The notes: generated by a model not told the origin, from the letters alone. Shown: positions 1 through 6,301, counted from the stretch's first letter. The stretch: DNA of 9,963 nucleotides from Comamonadaceae bacterium (GCA_947454585.1 CANGML010000041.1:1-9963); one strand, 5' to 3'. Translations and numbers: made by a program.

Positions 1-251
1 ATCATGACGGGCAGGCGAATGCCAAACCACTGCGTCGCGCCCCACGATTGAATCAGGGTCACCAAGCCGCAGACAAACAAATCAGCCGAGATCAACATGG
101 CCACTTGTTCGGGGCTCAGCTTCAACGCACGACCGACGATCAGTGGCACAGCGACGGCGCCTGCGTACATGACCAGCACATGTTGCAGGCCGAGGGCGGC
201 GAGCTTGCCATTGGGCAAATGCTCATCAACGGGATGGATGGCTTCGGACAT
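1..251 (-). CDS. NCS2 (xanthine/urate-type) nucleobase permease, N-terminal part
   Basis: Inner-membrane nucleobase:cation symporter, cut by the window edge after 83 full codons. The visible protein has a short polar N-terminus (MSEAIHPVDEHLPNGK), then a first membrane segment containing the conserved NCS2 Gln-His pair (Q23-H24, in LGLQHVLVMYAGAVAVPLIVG), a second segment around ISADLFVCGLVTLIQSWG, and the start of a motif GIRLPVM. These match the start of bacterial xanthine/urate permeases (XanP/UacT/YgfU type). Substrate cannot be fixed from this fragment; xanthine or urate is inferred from the purine-degradation neighbours. The ATG is preceded by GAGGA at about 6-7 nt, a good ribosome binding site. 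A perfect palindrome lies 37 nt upstream of the ATG and shares 14 of 16 bases with one beside the GntR gene, suggesting purine-responsive control. Uracil permease is a less likely alternative. Confidence 0.9.
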   Translation of the reverse strand, partial: MSEAIHPVDEHLPNGKLAALGLQHVLVMYAGAVAVPLIVGRALKLSPEQVAMLISADLFVCGLVTLIQSWGATQWFGIRLPVM

Positions 252-287
252 GAAATTTCCTCTTGATGTCTGATGTCTAGGAGTTTC

Positions 288-303
288 AAACTGTATACAG
301 TTT
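288..303. promoter_or_regulatory. 16-bp perfect palindrome, putative GntR operator upstream of the permease
   Basis: AAACTGTATACAGTTT reads the same on both strands over all 16 bases. It sits 37-52 nt upstream of the permease start codon and downstream of higA. Its core GTATAC has the GT...AC half-sites typical of FadR/FCD-type GntR regulators (family knowledge). A near copy occurs at 5836-5851. The TATACA inside it could double as a -10 box, but I see no good -35 at the right distance. Binding is inferred, not shown. Confidence 0.65.
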
Positions 304-317
304 TGTATGTAACCTGA

Positions 318-629
318 CTACTTGGAAACCCTAGATGGAGGCGTGATGGGTTTGATACGTTTGCGTTTTTTTGCAAGTTGCTGGGCTGACCAAAGATCAC
401 GTTGCTGTTGTAAGGCCAGCCAGTGGCCGGGCGTGGTGCCGAGCGCTTCGGATAAGCGCAAATCCATATCGGCGCTAATGGCTGATCGACCATTAACCAC
501 GCGGGAGAGCATGACGCGGCTGGTGCCAATGTGGGCCGCAAACGATGTGAGCGTGATTTGTAGATCTTGTAGCCACCCCGATAAAAGTACGCCGGGGGGA
601 GCAGGGTTATGCATATAAAGGAGTGTCAT
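318..629 (-). CDS. higA: HigA-family antitoxin (XRE helix-turn-helix)
   Basis: Antitoxin and autoregulator of a type II HigBA toxin-antitoxin pair, 103 aa. It starts with the family hallmark MHNPAPPGVLL (residues 6-16), followed by a Cro/C1-type helix-turn-helix at about residues 27-70 (FAAHIGTSRVMLSRVVNGRSAISADMDLRLSEALG) and the usual HWLALQQQRDLW stretch. The tail is basic (KKRKR). The start at 629 overlaps the toxin stop by one base (TGATG), which implies translational coupling, as there is only a weak Shine-Dalgarno. An in-frame ATG at 614 gives the shorter canonical N-terminus and is an alternative. In HigBA systems the antitoxin binds the toxin and represses the shared promoter; an inverted repeat at 911-929 is a candidate site. 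With the partner gene frameshifted it may now be an orphan. Confidence 0.9.
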   Translation of the reverse strand: MTLLYMHNPAPPGVLLSGWLQDLQITLTSFAAHIGTSRVMLSRVVNGRSAISADMDLRLSEALGTTPGHWLALQQQRDLWSAQQLAKKRKRIKPITPPSRVSK

Positions 630-906
630 CAGTGATAGTCCAAGTAGTCCAGTAGTTCAACGTCTGTGTCAACAAATCGAAAACTCAGCCGCCAATTGGC
701 TTGAACCCAAATGGCGTAGAAGCCGTTGCGGTCACCGCGCAATCGATGCGTTCGCCACGAAGGTCTGTTTAAATCTTCGGGGCCTGAAGCCACATTCAGC
801 ACGGTCAATACTTCACGAAGACGTTGTCGATGGATGGGTTGTATGCCGGCCAAACTGCCAGTGAAAAAAAGGTTTCGAGTCCTTTGTGTTTGAAGCTGAT
901 AATCAT
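629..906 (-). pseudogene. higB: HigB-type RelE/ParE toxin, frameshifted near the N-terminus
   Basis: The family is an mRNA-cleaving ribosome-associated toxin of about 92 aa. The ATG at 904-906 opens MIISFKHKGLETFF, which is the expected HigB N-terminus, but that frame then runs into SLAVWPAYN. The rest of the toxin (TGSLAGIQPIHRQRLREVL ... WRLSFRFVDTDVELLDYLDYH) continues in the neighbouring frame. The switch falls on a run of seven T (minus strand, 870-864). One extra T would restore a continuous 92-aa protein, the normal family length, with the conserved C-terminal DYH. The downstream frame alone can be read from a TTG at 853 as a 74-residue product lacking the first beta strand and helix start; that TTG has no clear Shine-Dalgarno. 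Options are a true inactivating mutation, a length-variable homopolymer, slippage during expression, or a base-calling error. Confidence 0.75.
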
Positions 907-930
907 AAGGTGTAAAACAATGATTTACAA
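902..930 (-). promoter_or_regulatory. Putative higBA promoter with overlapping inverted repeat
   Basis: Reading leftward there is a -35-like TTGTAA (930-925), a 17-bp spacer, and a -10-like TATGAT (907-902). An inverted repeat TGTAAA-N7-TTTACA (911-929) covers the spacer and most of the -35, where an autorepressor such as HigA would block polymerase. The -10 overlaps the ATG of the full-length toxin (904-906), so a transcript from this promoter would begin inside that reading frame. This makes either the promoter or that start doubtful. Confidence 0.4.
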
Positions 931-980
931 GATGGTCTGATCTTCATATCCCAACTTGATGGCGTGTGAATGACGCGCTC

Positions 981-1008
981 AAAAAAATACGGCCCCTAAG
1001 GGCCGTAT
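981..1008 (-). terminator. Intrinsic terminator of the leftward purine operon
   Basis: A perfect 9-bp stem, ATACGGCCC (987-995) with GGGCCGTAT (1000-1008), closes a 4-nt loop. On the minus strand it is followed directly by a run of T (986-981), while the plus-strand side has no T tract. It lies 22 nt past the stop codon of the M20 hydrolase gene, so it ends the leftward operon and insulates it from higBA. Confidence 0.93.
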
Positions 1009-1030
1009 CAATTTGCCTGTGCTGATAAAT

Positions 1031-2287
1031 TCAGCGCAACAAATCCAACAAAGTCCGCGCCACCACCTTGGTCGCGCGACGAACATCCTCCAACATCACA
1101 CGCTCATCGTTGCGCTTGGCGTGGCTCTCTAGCACGGTGCGTGGGCCTGCGCCGTAGATCACACCGGGGATGCCGCGTTCTACATACAAGCGCACATCGG
1201 TGTAAAGCGGCGTGCCTACTGCGGGGATGGGCTCACCAAACAGTTGCGCGCCATGTTTTTGAATGGCATCGACCAAGGGCTTGTTACCCGCGAGCGGCAC
1301 CATGGCTTTGGCCAGCAAGAGGCGACGAATGTCGACCTTGAGTTGTTTGCCGCCGCGCGGTGGGTTGAACGATGCGGCGGCATCGGCGATGGTGTGGCGA
1401 ATCGACGCTTCCACCTCGGCGGGGTTTTCTTCGGGGATCATGCGTCGGTCGAGTTTGAACACCACCTTGCCGGGCACCACGTTGGTGTTGGTACCACCGC
1501 TGATTTGTCCCACGTTGAGGTACGGGTGGGTAATGCCTTCCACCTGGGAGGTGGTGTGCATGTAATCGGCATTCAGCGCATGCAGCGCATTCAAGATGTG
1601 CACCGCGCCTTGCAGGGCATCGGTGCCGCTGTCGGGGATGGCGGCGTGGGCCATTTCGCCTTGCACAGTGACCTCCATTTGCAAGCAGCCGTTGTGCGCA
1701 GTGACCACTTGGTAGCTGAAGCCTGCGGCAATCATCAAGTCGGGTTGGGTCAGGCCTTGGCTTAGCAACCAACCGGGGCCTTTTTCGCCACCGAACTCTT
1801 CGTCGTAAGTGAAGTGAAGTTCTACGCTGCCTTTCAAAGGAATGCCTAGGGATTCCAAGGCGCGTGTGGCAAACGTGAAGGTCGAGAAGTCGCTTTTACT
1901 CACGGCTGTGGCACGGCCAAACATGGCGCCGTTTTCAATCTCAGCACCATAGGGCTTGTGGGTCCAGCCTTCGCCGGGCGGGACGACGTCACCATGGGCG
2001 TTGAGTGCAATGGTTTTGCCACCCTCACCCAACTTGCGGCGCACGATGAGGTTGGTGATGCTTTCTAGGCCGTAGGCCTTCACTTCGTCTGTCGGGACCG
2101 CGTGTTTTTCAGCCTCGTAACCAAAGGCATGCAGCAGCTCGGCCGTACGTTCCGCATGAGGCGCGTTGTTGCCGGGTGGCGTATCGGTAGGCACTTGCAC
2201 CAAGGCCTGCAAGAACTTCACTTGCTCGTCAAAGTGGGCGTCGACCCAAGCGTCGAGTTGGGCGTAGGGGCTGTCGTGTGGGGGCAT
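1031..2287 (-). CDS. M20 family metallopeptidase-like amidohydrolase (ArgE/DapE type)
   Basis: Cytoplasmic M20-family hydrolase of 418 aa, near the usual length of ArgE/DapE relatives. Visible motifs: the first metal-ligand strand LNAHGDVVPPGEGW (H98, D100), the catalytic pair DEEFGG (E163/E164), a dimerisation domain at about 200-310 with GEMAHAAIP (H214), and a late ligand ESHAKRN (H389). Two usual ligands look different. The GR.xxD.K motif reads GRATAVSKSD, with V129 where the bridging Asp normally sits (D133 is nearby), and the EPT-like segment reads AAGFSY with no acidic residue. It is last in the gntR-puuE-uraD/allC operon, 21 nt after the fusion gene, with only a weak Shine-Dalgarno. 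Operon position suggests a ureide substrate (ureidoglycine/ureidoglycolate or similar), but sequence alone does not give the substrate. Confidence 0.9.
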   Translation of the reverse strand: MPPHDSPYAQLDAWVDAHFDEQVKFLQALVQVPTDTPPGNNAPHAERTAELLHAFGYEAEKHAVPTDEVKAYGLESITNLIVRRKLGEGGKTIALNAHGDVVPPGEGWTHKPYGAEIENGAMFGRATAVSKSDFSTFTFATRALESLGIPLKGSVELHFTYDEEFGGEKGPGWLLSQGLTQPDLMIAAGFSYQVVTAHNGCLQMEVTVQGEMAHAAIPDSGTDALQGAVHILNALHALNADYMHTTSQVEGITHPYLNVGQISGGTNTNVVPGKVVFKLDRRMIPEENPAEVEASIRHTIADAAASFNPPRGGKQLKVDIRRLLLAKAMVPLAGNKPLVDAIQKHGAQLFGEPIPAVGTPLYTDVRLYVERGIPGVIYGAGPRTVLESHAKRNDERVMLEDVRRATKVVARTLLDLLR

Positions 2288-2308
2288 GGTGTGTCTCTGG
2301 TCGTTGTT

Positions 2309-4084
2309 TTAGGCGTGCACGTGGTGCAGCAGGTGCATGAACGCGTCAATGGCGAGTTGTATGTCGTCGCTGGTGGTGCTCTCGAGCGGGTTGTGGCTGA
2401 TGCCTGCGTTTTGGCCACGTACAAACAGCATGGCTTGCGGCATGGCCTCATGCAGCTTCATGGCATCGTGGCCAGCTCCGCTGGGCAGGTGAAACACAGG
2501 GACACCCAGTGACTGAACCGCTTGCTCCCACAGTGATTGCAGCTGAGCGTCACTAGGGGCTGCGCTGGCGCGCATGGTCTCTTCGACGGTGTAGTGCACA
2601 CCGCGACGATGGCAAATGTGTTGGAGCTCAGCCATCACGTCACGCATCAAGGCATCGCGCAAACTGTCGGTGGTGGCGCGCAGGTCGAGGCTGAATTGGC
2701 AGCGACCAGGCACCACGTTGATGGAGCCGTTCGGCACGGTCAGCATGCCGACGGTGCCGACCAAATTAGGTTGCTGCGCGGCGCGTTTCTCTACATACAA
2801 GGCGAGTTCAGCCACAGCGGTGGCGGCATCGCGGCGGCGGTCCATCGGTGTGGTGCCTGCGTGGCAGGCCATGCCCGTCACTTCGCCGACAAAGCGTACG
2901 CTGCCATTGATGGAGGTGACCACGCCCAGTGGGATGTCGAGCTCGTTGAGGACGGGCCCTTGCTCGATGTGGACTTCGACAAAGCCCAGATAGTTGGCCG
3001 CGTGGCGCGTGAGTTTGGGGATGTCGTCGATCTTCAAACCGGCTTGTGCCATGGCTTGGCGCATGGTGACGCCGTCAGCATCCTGCTGGTCCAACCAAAC
3101 TTTTTGAAAGTCGCCCACCAAGGCGCCCGAACCGAGGAAGGTGGCCTTGTAGCGCTGGCCTTCTTCTTCGGCAAAGGCCACCACTTCGAGGTTAAAAGGC
3201 AAGCGTTTGCCCGCACGGGCCAACTCACGCACACAGGCCATGGGCACAAAGATGCCGAGTCGGCCATCGTACTTGCCACCGTTGCGCACGGTGTCGTAGT
3301 GCGAGCCAGTCATCAAAGTTTTGACGTTGGTTGTTGTGCCGCTGTGTGCCGCTTTGTAAATGCCCACCACGTTGCCCACTGCGTCGATGCGCACGTCATC
3401 GAAGCCACAGGCGTGCATGCCCAGCGCAATCGTGCGGGCGCAGGTCAGGTGCGCATCGGTGAGGTAGGTGACGGTCAACGCATCGGGCGCATCGCTGTAT
3501 TGGGCCAGCCACTCATGCCAGTCCCACACCTCATGACCTAGCGCGGGCTCGAAGCCAAGTTTGTCGTTCAAGCGAATCTCAACAATCCGGTGGATGTTGC
3601 GCAAACACTCGGCCAGCTCATAGTCGGGGTGGTTGTGCAAGCGGCGCTCAAAGGTGCTGATGATTTGTTGCTTGTTGAGTCCAGAGCCTCGCGGGCCGCG
3701 CACGGCCAAGATGAAGGGGAAACCAAACTTGGCGTTGTAGCGGGCGTTGAGCTGCTGGATGTGCGCAAACTCTGCGGGTGTGCAGTGGGTGAGCCCCGCT
3801 TTGGTTTGTTCGTGGGTCGACTCAGCGGTGAGGCTTTTGCTCACCATCGCCTTACCGGCCAATTCTGGGTGGGCACGCACCAAAGCCAGCTGGGGTTCGC
3901 GCCCCGCTTGGTTCAGCACCCGAACCATGGCGTGCTTGAGGGCAGCCGCTGAGGCAAAAGGGCGTTCGTCCAAGGCTTGTGCGGCAATCCAATCGGAGTG
4001 CTCGTACAAGCCAGTGAGCAAGGCGGCTGCCTCCGCATGGGGCAGGGTGTTGATTTGGTGCAGCGTGAGGTGTGCAGTGGTCAT
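2309..4084 (-). CDS. uraD-allC: UraD-AllC fusion: OHCU decarboxylase + allantoate amidohydrolase
   Basis: A 591-aa two-domain enzyme. Residues 1 to about 175 are OHCU decarboxylase (UraD): AHPELAGK (71-78, catalytic His 72), TAESTHEQTKAGL (E92/Q93), YNAKFGFPFILAVRG (116-130). UraD converts 2-oxo-4-hydroxy-4-carboxy-5-ureidoimidazoline to S-allantoin. Residues about 182-591 are an M20 allantoate amidohydrolase/N-carbamoylase (AllC/HpxK-HyuC group): TGSHYDTVRNGGKYDGRLG (H262, D264, D273), AEEEGQRY (E307/E308), VHIEQGP (H372), CHAGTTPMDRRRDA, SGAGHDAM, ISHNPLE (H564). All metal ligands and the catalytic Glu appear intact in this half. I chose the ATG at 4084 (AAGG about 6 nt upstream) because an upstream in-frame start at 4174 would overlap the puuE end with non-homologous sequence. 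The gap to puuE is 22 nt. Related carbamoylases are an alternative for the C-terminal half, but the context favours allantoate. Confidence 0.93.
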   Translation of the reverse strand: MTTAHLTLHQINTLPHAEAAALLTGLYEHSDWIAAQALDERPFASAAALKHAMVRVLNQAGREPQLALVRAHPELAGKAMVSKSLTAESTHEQTKAGLTHCTPAEFAHIQQLNARYNAKFGFPFILAVRGPRGSGLNKQQIISTFERRLHNHPDYELAECLRNIHRIVEIRLNDKLGFEPALGHEVWDWHEWLAQYSDAPDALTVTYLTDAHLTCARTIALGMHACGFDDVRIDAVGNVVGIYKAAHSGTTTNVKTLMTGSHYDTVRNGGKYDGRLGIFVPMACVRELARAGKRLPFNLEVVAFAEEEGQRYKATFLGSGALVGDFQKVWLDQQDADGVTMRQAMAQAGLKIDDIPKLTRHAANYLGFVEVHIEQGPVLNELDIPLGVVTSINGSVRFVGEVTGMACHAGTTPMDRRRDAATAVAELALYVEKRAAQQPNLVGTVGMLTVPNGSINVVPGRCQFSLDLRATTDSLRDALMRDVMAELQHICHRRGVHYTVEETMRASAAPSDAQLQSLWEQAVQSLGVPVFHLPSGAGHDAMKLHEAMPQAMLFVRGQNAGISHNPLESTTSDDIQLAIDAFMHLLHHVHA

Positions 4085-4106
4085 GATGTGCCTTGTTCTG
4101 TGTGTC

Positions 4107-5087
4107 TCATTCAGCGTAAGGGTGTACCTGCTTCCAGTGGCGCGCGATGTCGATGCGACGGGCCACCCAGACATGGTCGTGTTGGGCGATGTGGTCTAAG
4201 AACTTTTGCAAAGCCACGATGCGGCCAGGCTTGCCCAACAAGCGGCAGTGCATGCCAATGCTCATCATCTTCGGCCGATTCAGACCATCGGGGTCGCCCT
4301 CGGCATACAGCGCGTCAAAGCTGTCGCGCAAATACACAAAAAAGTCGTCGGCTTGGCTAAACCCTTGGGGCAGCGCAAAGCGCATGTCGTTGCAGTCGAG
4401 GGTGTAGGGCACAACGAGTTGAGGCACCACATCCCCGTTGGTTTTTTTGACCTTCATCCAAAAAGGCAGGTCTTCGCCGTAGTAGTCGCTGTCGTAGTCA
4501 AAGCCACCGTGTTCGGCCACCAAGCGACGTGTGTTGGGGCTGTCGCGCCCGGTGTACCAACCTGCGCCGTGCATGCTGTTGCCGTGCGTGGTTTGAGTCA
4601 GGCGCTCGATGATCTCAATGCCTTGTTGCATGTGCGCACGTTCTGTGGCTTCGTCGATGGTTTGGTAGTTGATCCAACGCAAGCCGTGACACGCAATTTC
4701 GTGACCCAGTTCGACGAAGGCGGCAGTGAGCTCGGGGTGGCGTTCGAGTGCCATGCTCACGCCAAACACGGTCAGAGGCAGACCGCGTTGTTCAAACTCG
4801 CGCAAGATGCGCCACACGCCCACGCGTGAGCCGTATTCGTAAATGCCTTCCATGCTCAGGTGGCGGTCGGGAAAGCTGGGCGGATTGAACATCTCGCTCA
4901 GGAACATTTCGCTGCCCGCATCGCCGTGCAGGGTAGCGTTTTCGCCGCCTTCTTCGTAGTTCAGCACAAACTGCACGGCAATGCGGGCTTGCTGGGGCCA
5001 TTGCGCGTGAGGGACTTGGCGGCCGTAGCCCACCAAGTCGCGCGGGTAGGCGGCGGTGCTGTCGTAAGTGGCGCGTGGGTTAGACAA
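4107..5087 (-). CDS. puuE: Allantoinase PuuE (polysaccharide-deacetylase-like)
   Basis: Hydrolyses the allantoin ring to allantoate, the step between the two activities of the fusion gene just downstream. The 326-aa protein shows the PuuE hallmarks: YPRDLVGYGR (14-23), IAVQFVLNYEEGGEN (36-50), SMEGIYEYGSRVGVWRI, GHEIACHGLRWINYQ (metal-site His region), GWYTGRDSPNTRRLVAEHGG, DSDYYGEDLPFW and GMHCRLLGKPGR. This metal-dependent allantoinase belongs to the NodB/polysaccharide deacetylase fold and is unrelated to the AllB amidohydrolases. The start is a TTG at 5085-5087 with GGAG 7 nt upstream. There is no in-frame ATG nearby, and the N-terminal homology begins soon after. It lies 30 nt downstream of the regulator and 22 nt upstream of the fusion gene, consistent with one transcript. 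Confidence 0.95.
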   Translation of the reverse strand: MSNPRATYDSTAAYPRDLVGYGRQVPHAQWPQQARIAVQFVLNYEEGGENATLHGDAGSEMFLSEMFNPPSFPDRHLSMEGIYEYGSRVGVWRILREFEQRGLPLTVFGVSMALERHPELTAAFVELGHEIACHGLRWINYQTIDEATERAHMQQGIEIIERLTQTTHGNSMHGAGWYTGRDSPNTRRLVAEHGGFDYDSDYYGEDLPFWMKVKKTNGDVVPQLVVPYTLDCNDMRFALPQGFSQADDFFVYLRDSFDALYAEGDPDGLNRPKMMSIGMHCRLLGKPGRIVALQKFLDHIAQHDHVWVARRIDIARHWKQVHPYAE

Positions 5088-5117
5088 GCGGTGTCTCCAA
5101 ATCTGGTGTGAGGCCCA

Positions 5118-5786
5118 TCAGGCCAATGCCATGGCGATGTCGTTGCTGGGGACTTTGCGGTCAAGCGCCAAGCTTTCTTCCACGTTGCGCAAGTGCTCAT
5201 CCATCAGTTTGACGGCCAGTTTTTCATCTTTGGCGATGATGGCTTTGAGAATGTCGGAATGTTCTTCTGCCGAGTGTTCGGCCGCGTTGCTACTTTGGTA
5301 CATCAGGGTGATGAGGGCGCAACGTGAAATGAGTTCACCCAAAATTTGCGCGAGCACTTGGTTGCCCATCAGCTCGGCCATGCGCACGTGGAAGTCACCC
5401 AGCAAGTCGGTGCGGCCCGCCACATCGCCACGGGTGACAGCCGCTTTTTCTTCGGCCACGTGGTCTTTGAGGGCTTTGATTTGCCCGGGCGTCACGCCGC
5501 GCACAAAGCTGCGCGTCATCTCGGCCTCAACCATGCGGCGCACCGCAAATACTTGGCGCGCTTCGTCAGAAGATGGCGTGGCCACAAATGCGCCGCGCGC
5601 GGGCTCCATACGGATCAGGCGCTTTTGCACCAGTTGAAAAAGCGCTTGGCGAATGAGCGTGCGCGACACGCCAAAGTGATCGGCCAGTTTTTGCTCGGCC
5701 AGCTTGGTGCCTGGGTGCAGCCGGTGCTCCACAATGGCTTTGGTGAGGGCATCCACAATGCTACGGGTGGCGGTTGAACTGTCCAT
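5118..5786 (-). CDS. GntR-family (FCD) transcriptional regulator of purine catabolism
   Basis: A 222-aa DNA-binding regulator. Residues about 8-72 form the GntR winged helix (IVDALTKAIVEHRLHPGTKLAEQKLADHFGVSRTLIRQAL ... GAFVA). Residues about 76-205 form an all-helical FCD ligand domain with the usual metal-site histidines H133 (GDFHVRMAEL), H176 (EEHSDIL) and H198 (MDEHLRNVEESL). The ATG at 5786 has GGAG 7 nt upstream. It is first in the operon with puuE, the uraD/allC fusion and the M20 gene, and divergent from uraH. A palindrome in the shared intergenic region is nearly repeated upstream of the permease, so it probably autoregulates and controls uraH and the permease. The ligand (urate, allantoin, allantoate or another) and whether it represses are inferences. 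Confidence 0.93.
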   Translation of the reverse strand: MDSSTATRSIVDALTKAIVEHRLHPGTKLAEQKLADHFGVSRTLIRQALFQLVQKRLIRMEPARGAFVATPSSDEARQVFAVRRMVEAEMTRSFVRGVTPGQIKALKDHVAEEKAAVTRGDVAGRTDLLGDFHVRMAELMGNQVLAQILGELISRCALITLMYQSSNAAEHSAEEHSDILKAIIAKDEKLAVKLMDEHLRNVEESLALDRKVPSNDIAMALA

Positions 5787-5816
5787 GTCGGATCTCCGGC
5801 AGATTCACTGAAGGTC

Positions 5817-5845
5817 ATGATAGACCCAAATCCAAAAATTGTATA
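5817..5845 (-). promoter_or_regulatory. Putative promoter of the gntR-puuE-uraD/allC-M20 operon
   Basis: Reading leftward, TATACA (5845-5840, 4 of 6 to the -35 consensus) is separated by 17 bp from TATCAT (5822-5817, 5 of 6 to the -10). Transcription would begin near 5810, about 24 nt before the regulator start codon. The -35 is part of the palindromic operator, so a bound regulator would block it. This is pattern-based only. Confidence 0.4.
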
Positions 5846-5851
5846 CACTTT
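5836..5851. promoter_or_regulatory. Second copy of the palindromic operator, between gntR and uraH
   Basis: AAATTGTATACACTTT matches the site at 288-303 in 14 of 16 positions, with the central 8 bp TGTATACA identical. It lies 50 nt from the regulator start and 42 nt from the uraH start, in a 107-nt divergent intergenic region. The TATACA on the plus strand could also act as the uraH -10 box. A separate short inverted repeat CGACC-N5-GGTCG lies at 5856-5870. Binding by the adjacent GntR protein is inferred. Confidence 0.65.
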
Positions 5852-5893
5852 CTGTCGACCAAGTCGGTCGCTAATTGATTGTCGGAGTAACCC

Positions 5894-6247
5894 ATGGGAT
5901 TGAGCACACACGTTTTAGACACCATGCACGGCGGCCCCGCCGCGGGGATGAAGGTGTCCTTGTTCACCACCGATCAGGGCCAGGCCACCTTGGTCAAATC
6001 GTTCACCCTGAACCACGATGGTCGCAACCCAGATGGCCCGCTGTACGACAACGACAGTTTGAAAAAAGGCACCTACCGCTTGGTGTTTGATGTGAGTGAC
6101 TACTTTGCGTCCAAGAACGTGGCCTTGCCAGAGCCCAATTTCTTGAACCAAGTCAGCTTGGACTTTGGGGTGGCCCACACCGACCAGCACTACCACGTGC
6201 CCTTGTTGGTCAGCCCTTGGAGTTATTCCACCTATCGCGGGTCTTGA
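5894..6247 (+). CDS. uraH: 5-hydroxyisourate hydrolase (transthyretin-related)
   Basis: Hydrolyses 5-hydroxyisourate to OHCU, the substrate of the UraD domain encoded on the opposite strand. The 117-aa protein is the standard length for the family. It has the N-terminal block LSTHVLDTMHGGPAAGM (His 6), the central NPDGPLYD block (arginine 44 lies just before it), the HYHVPLLVSPWSYSTY block and the diagnostic C-terminal tetrapeptide YRGS, which distinguishes the hydrolases from true transthyretins. No signal peptide is seen, so it should be cytoplasmic. The ATG has GGAG 6 nt upstream. It is divergent from the GntR gene with the putative operator between them and appears monocistronic, since the next gene has its own upstream inverted repeat. 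Confidence 0.97.
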   Translation: MGLSTHVLDTMHGGPAAGMKVSLFTTDQGQATLVKSFTLNHDGRNPDGPLYDNDSLKKGTYRLVFDVSDYFASKNVALPEPNFLNQVSLDFGVAHTDQHYHVPLLVSPWSYSTYRGS

Positions 6248-6272
6248 GTTGACCTAGGGCCCCGACTGATGC

Positions 6273-6288
6273 GCCTCCGCATGGAGGC
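6273..6288 (+). terminator. Weak hairpin after uraH
   Basis: GCCTCC and GGAGGC form a 6-bp stem with a GCAT loop, 25 nt past the uraH stop. It is not followed by a T tract, so it is at best a poor intrinsic terminator or an mRNA 3'-end stabiliser. Confidence 0.25.
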
Positions 6289-6301
6289 CTTAGAAATCTG
6301 T

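Noticed and set aside
301..310. Extra TGTAT half-site next to the 288-303 palindrome
   Set aside because: A single 5-bp half-site with no partner arm; too short to support a second operator.
1244..1765. Plus-strand open frame of 173 codons opposite the M20 hydrolase
   Set aside because: Antisense shadow without a domain or ribosome binding site.
2537..3541. Plus-strand open frame of 334 codons opposite the UraD-AllC gene
   Set aside because: Antisense shadow; the minus strand carries intact metal-ligand motifs throughout this interval.
4085..4174. Upstream extension of the UraD-AllC reading frame to 4174
   Set aside because: The extra 30 residues overlap the puuE C-terminus and do not resemble UraD; the ATG at 4084 has a good ribosome binding site and begins where family homology begins.
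5856..5870. CGACC-N5-GGTCG inverted repeat upstream of uraH
   Set aside because: Five-bp arms occur readily by chance in this GC-rich DNA; kept only as a note beside the stronger palindrome.
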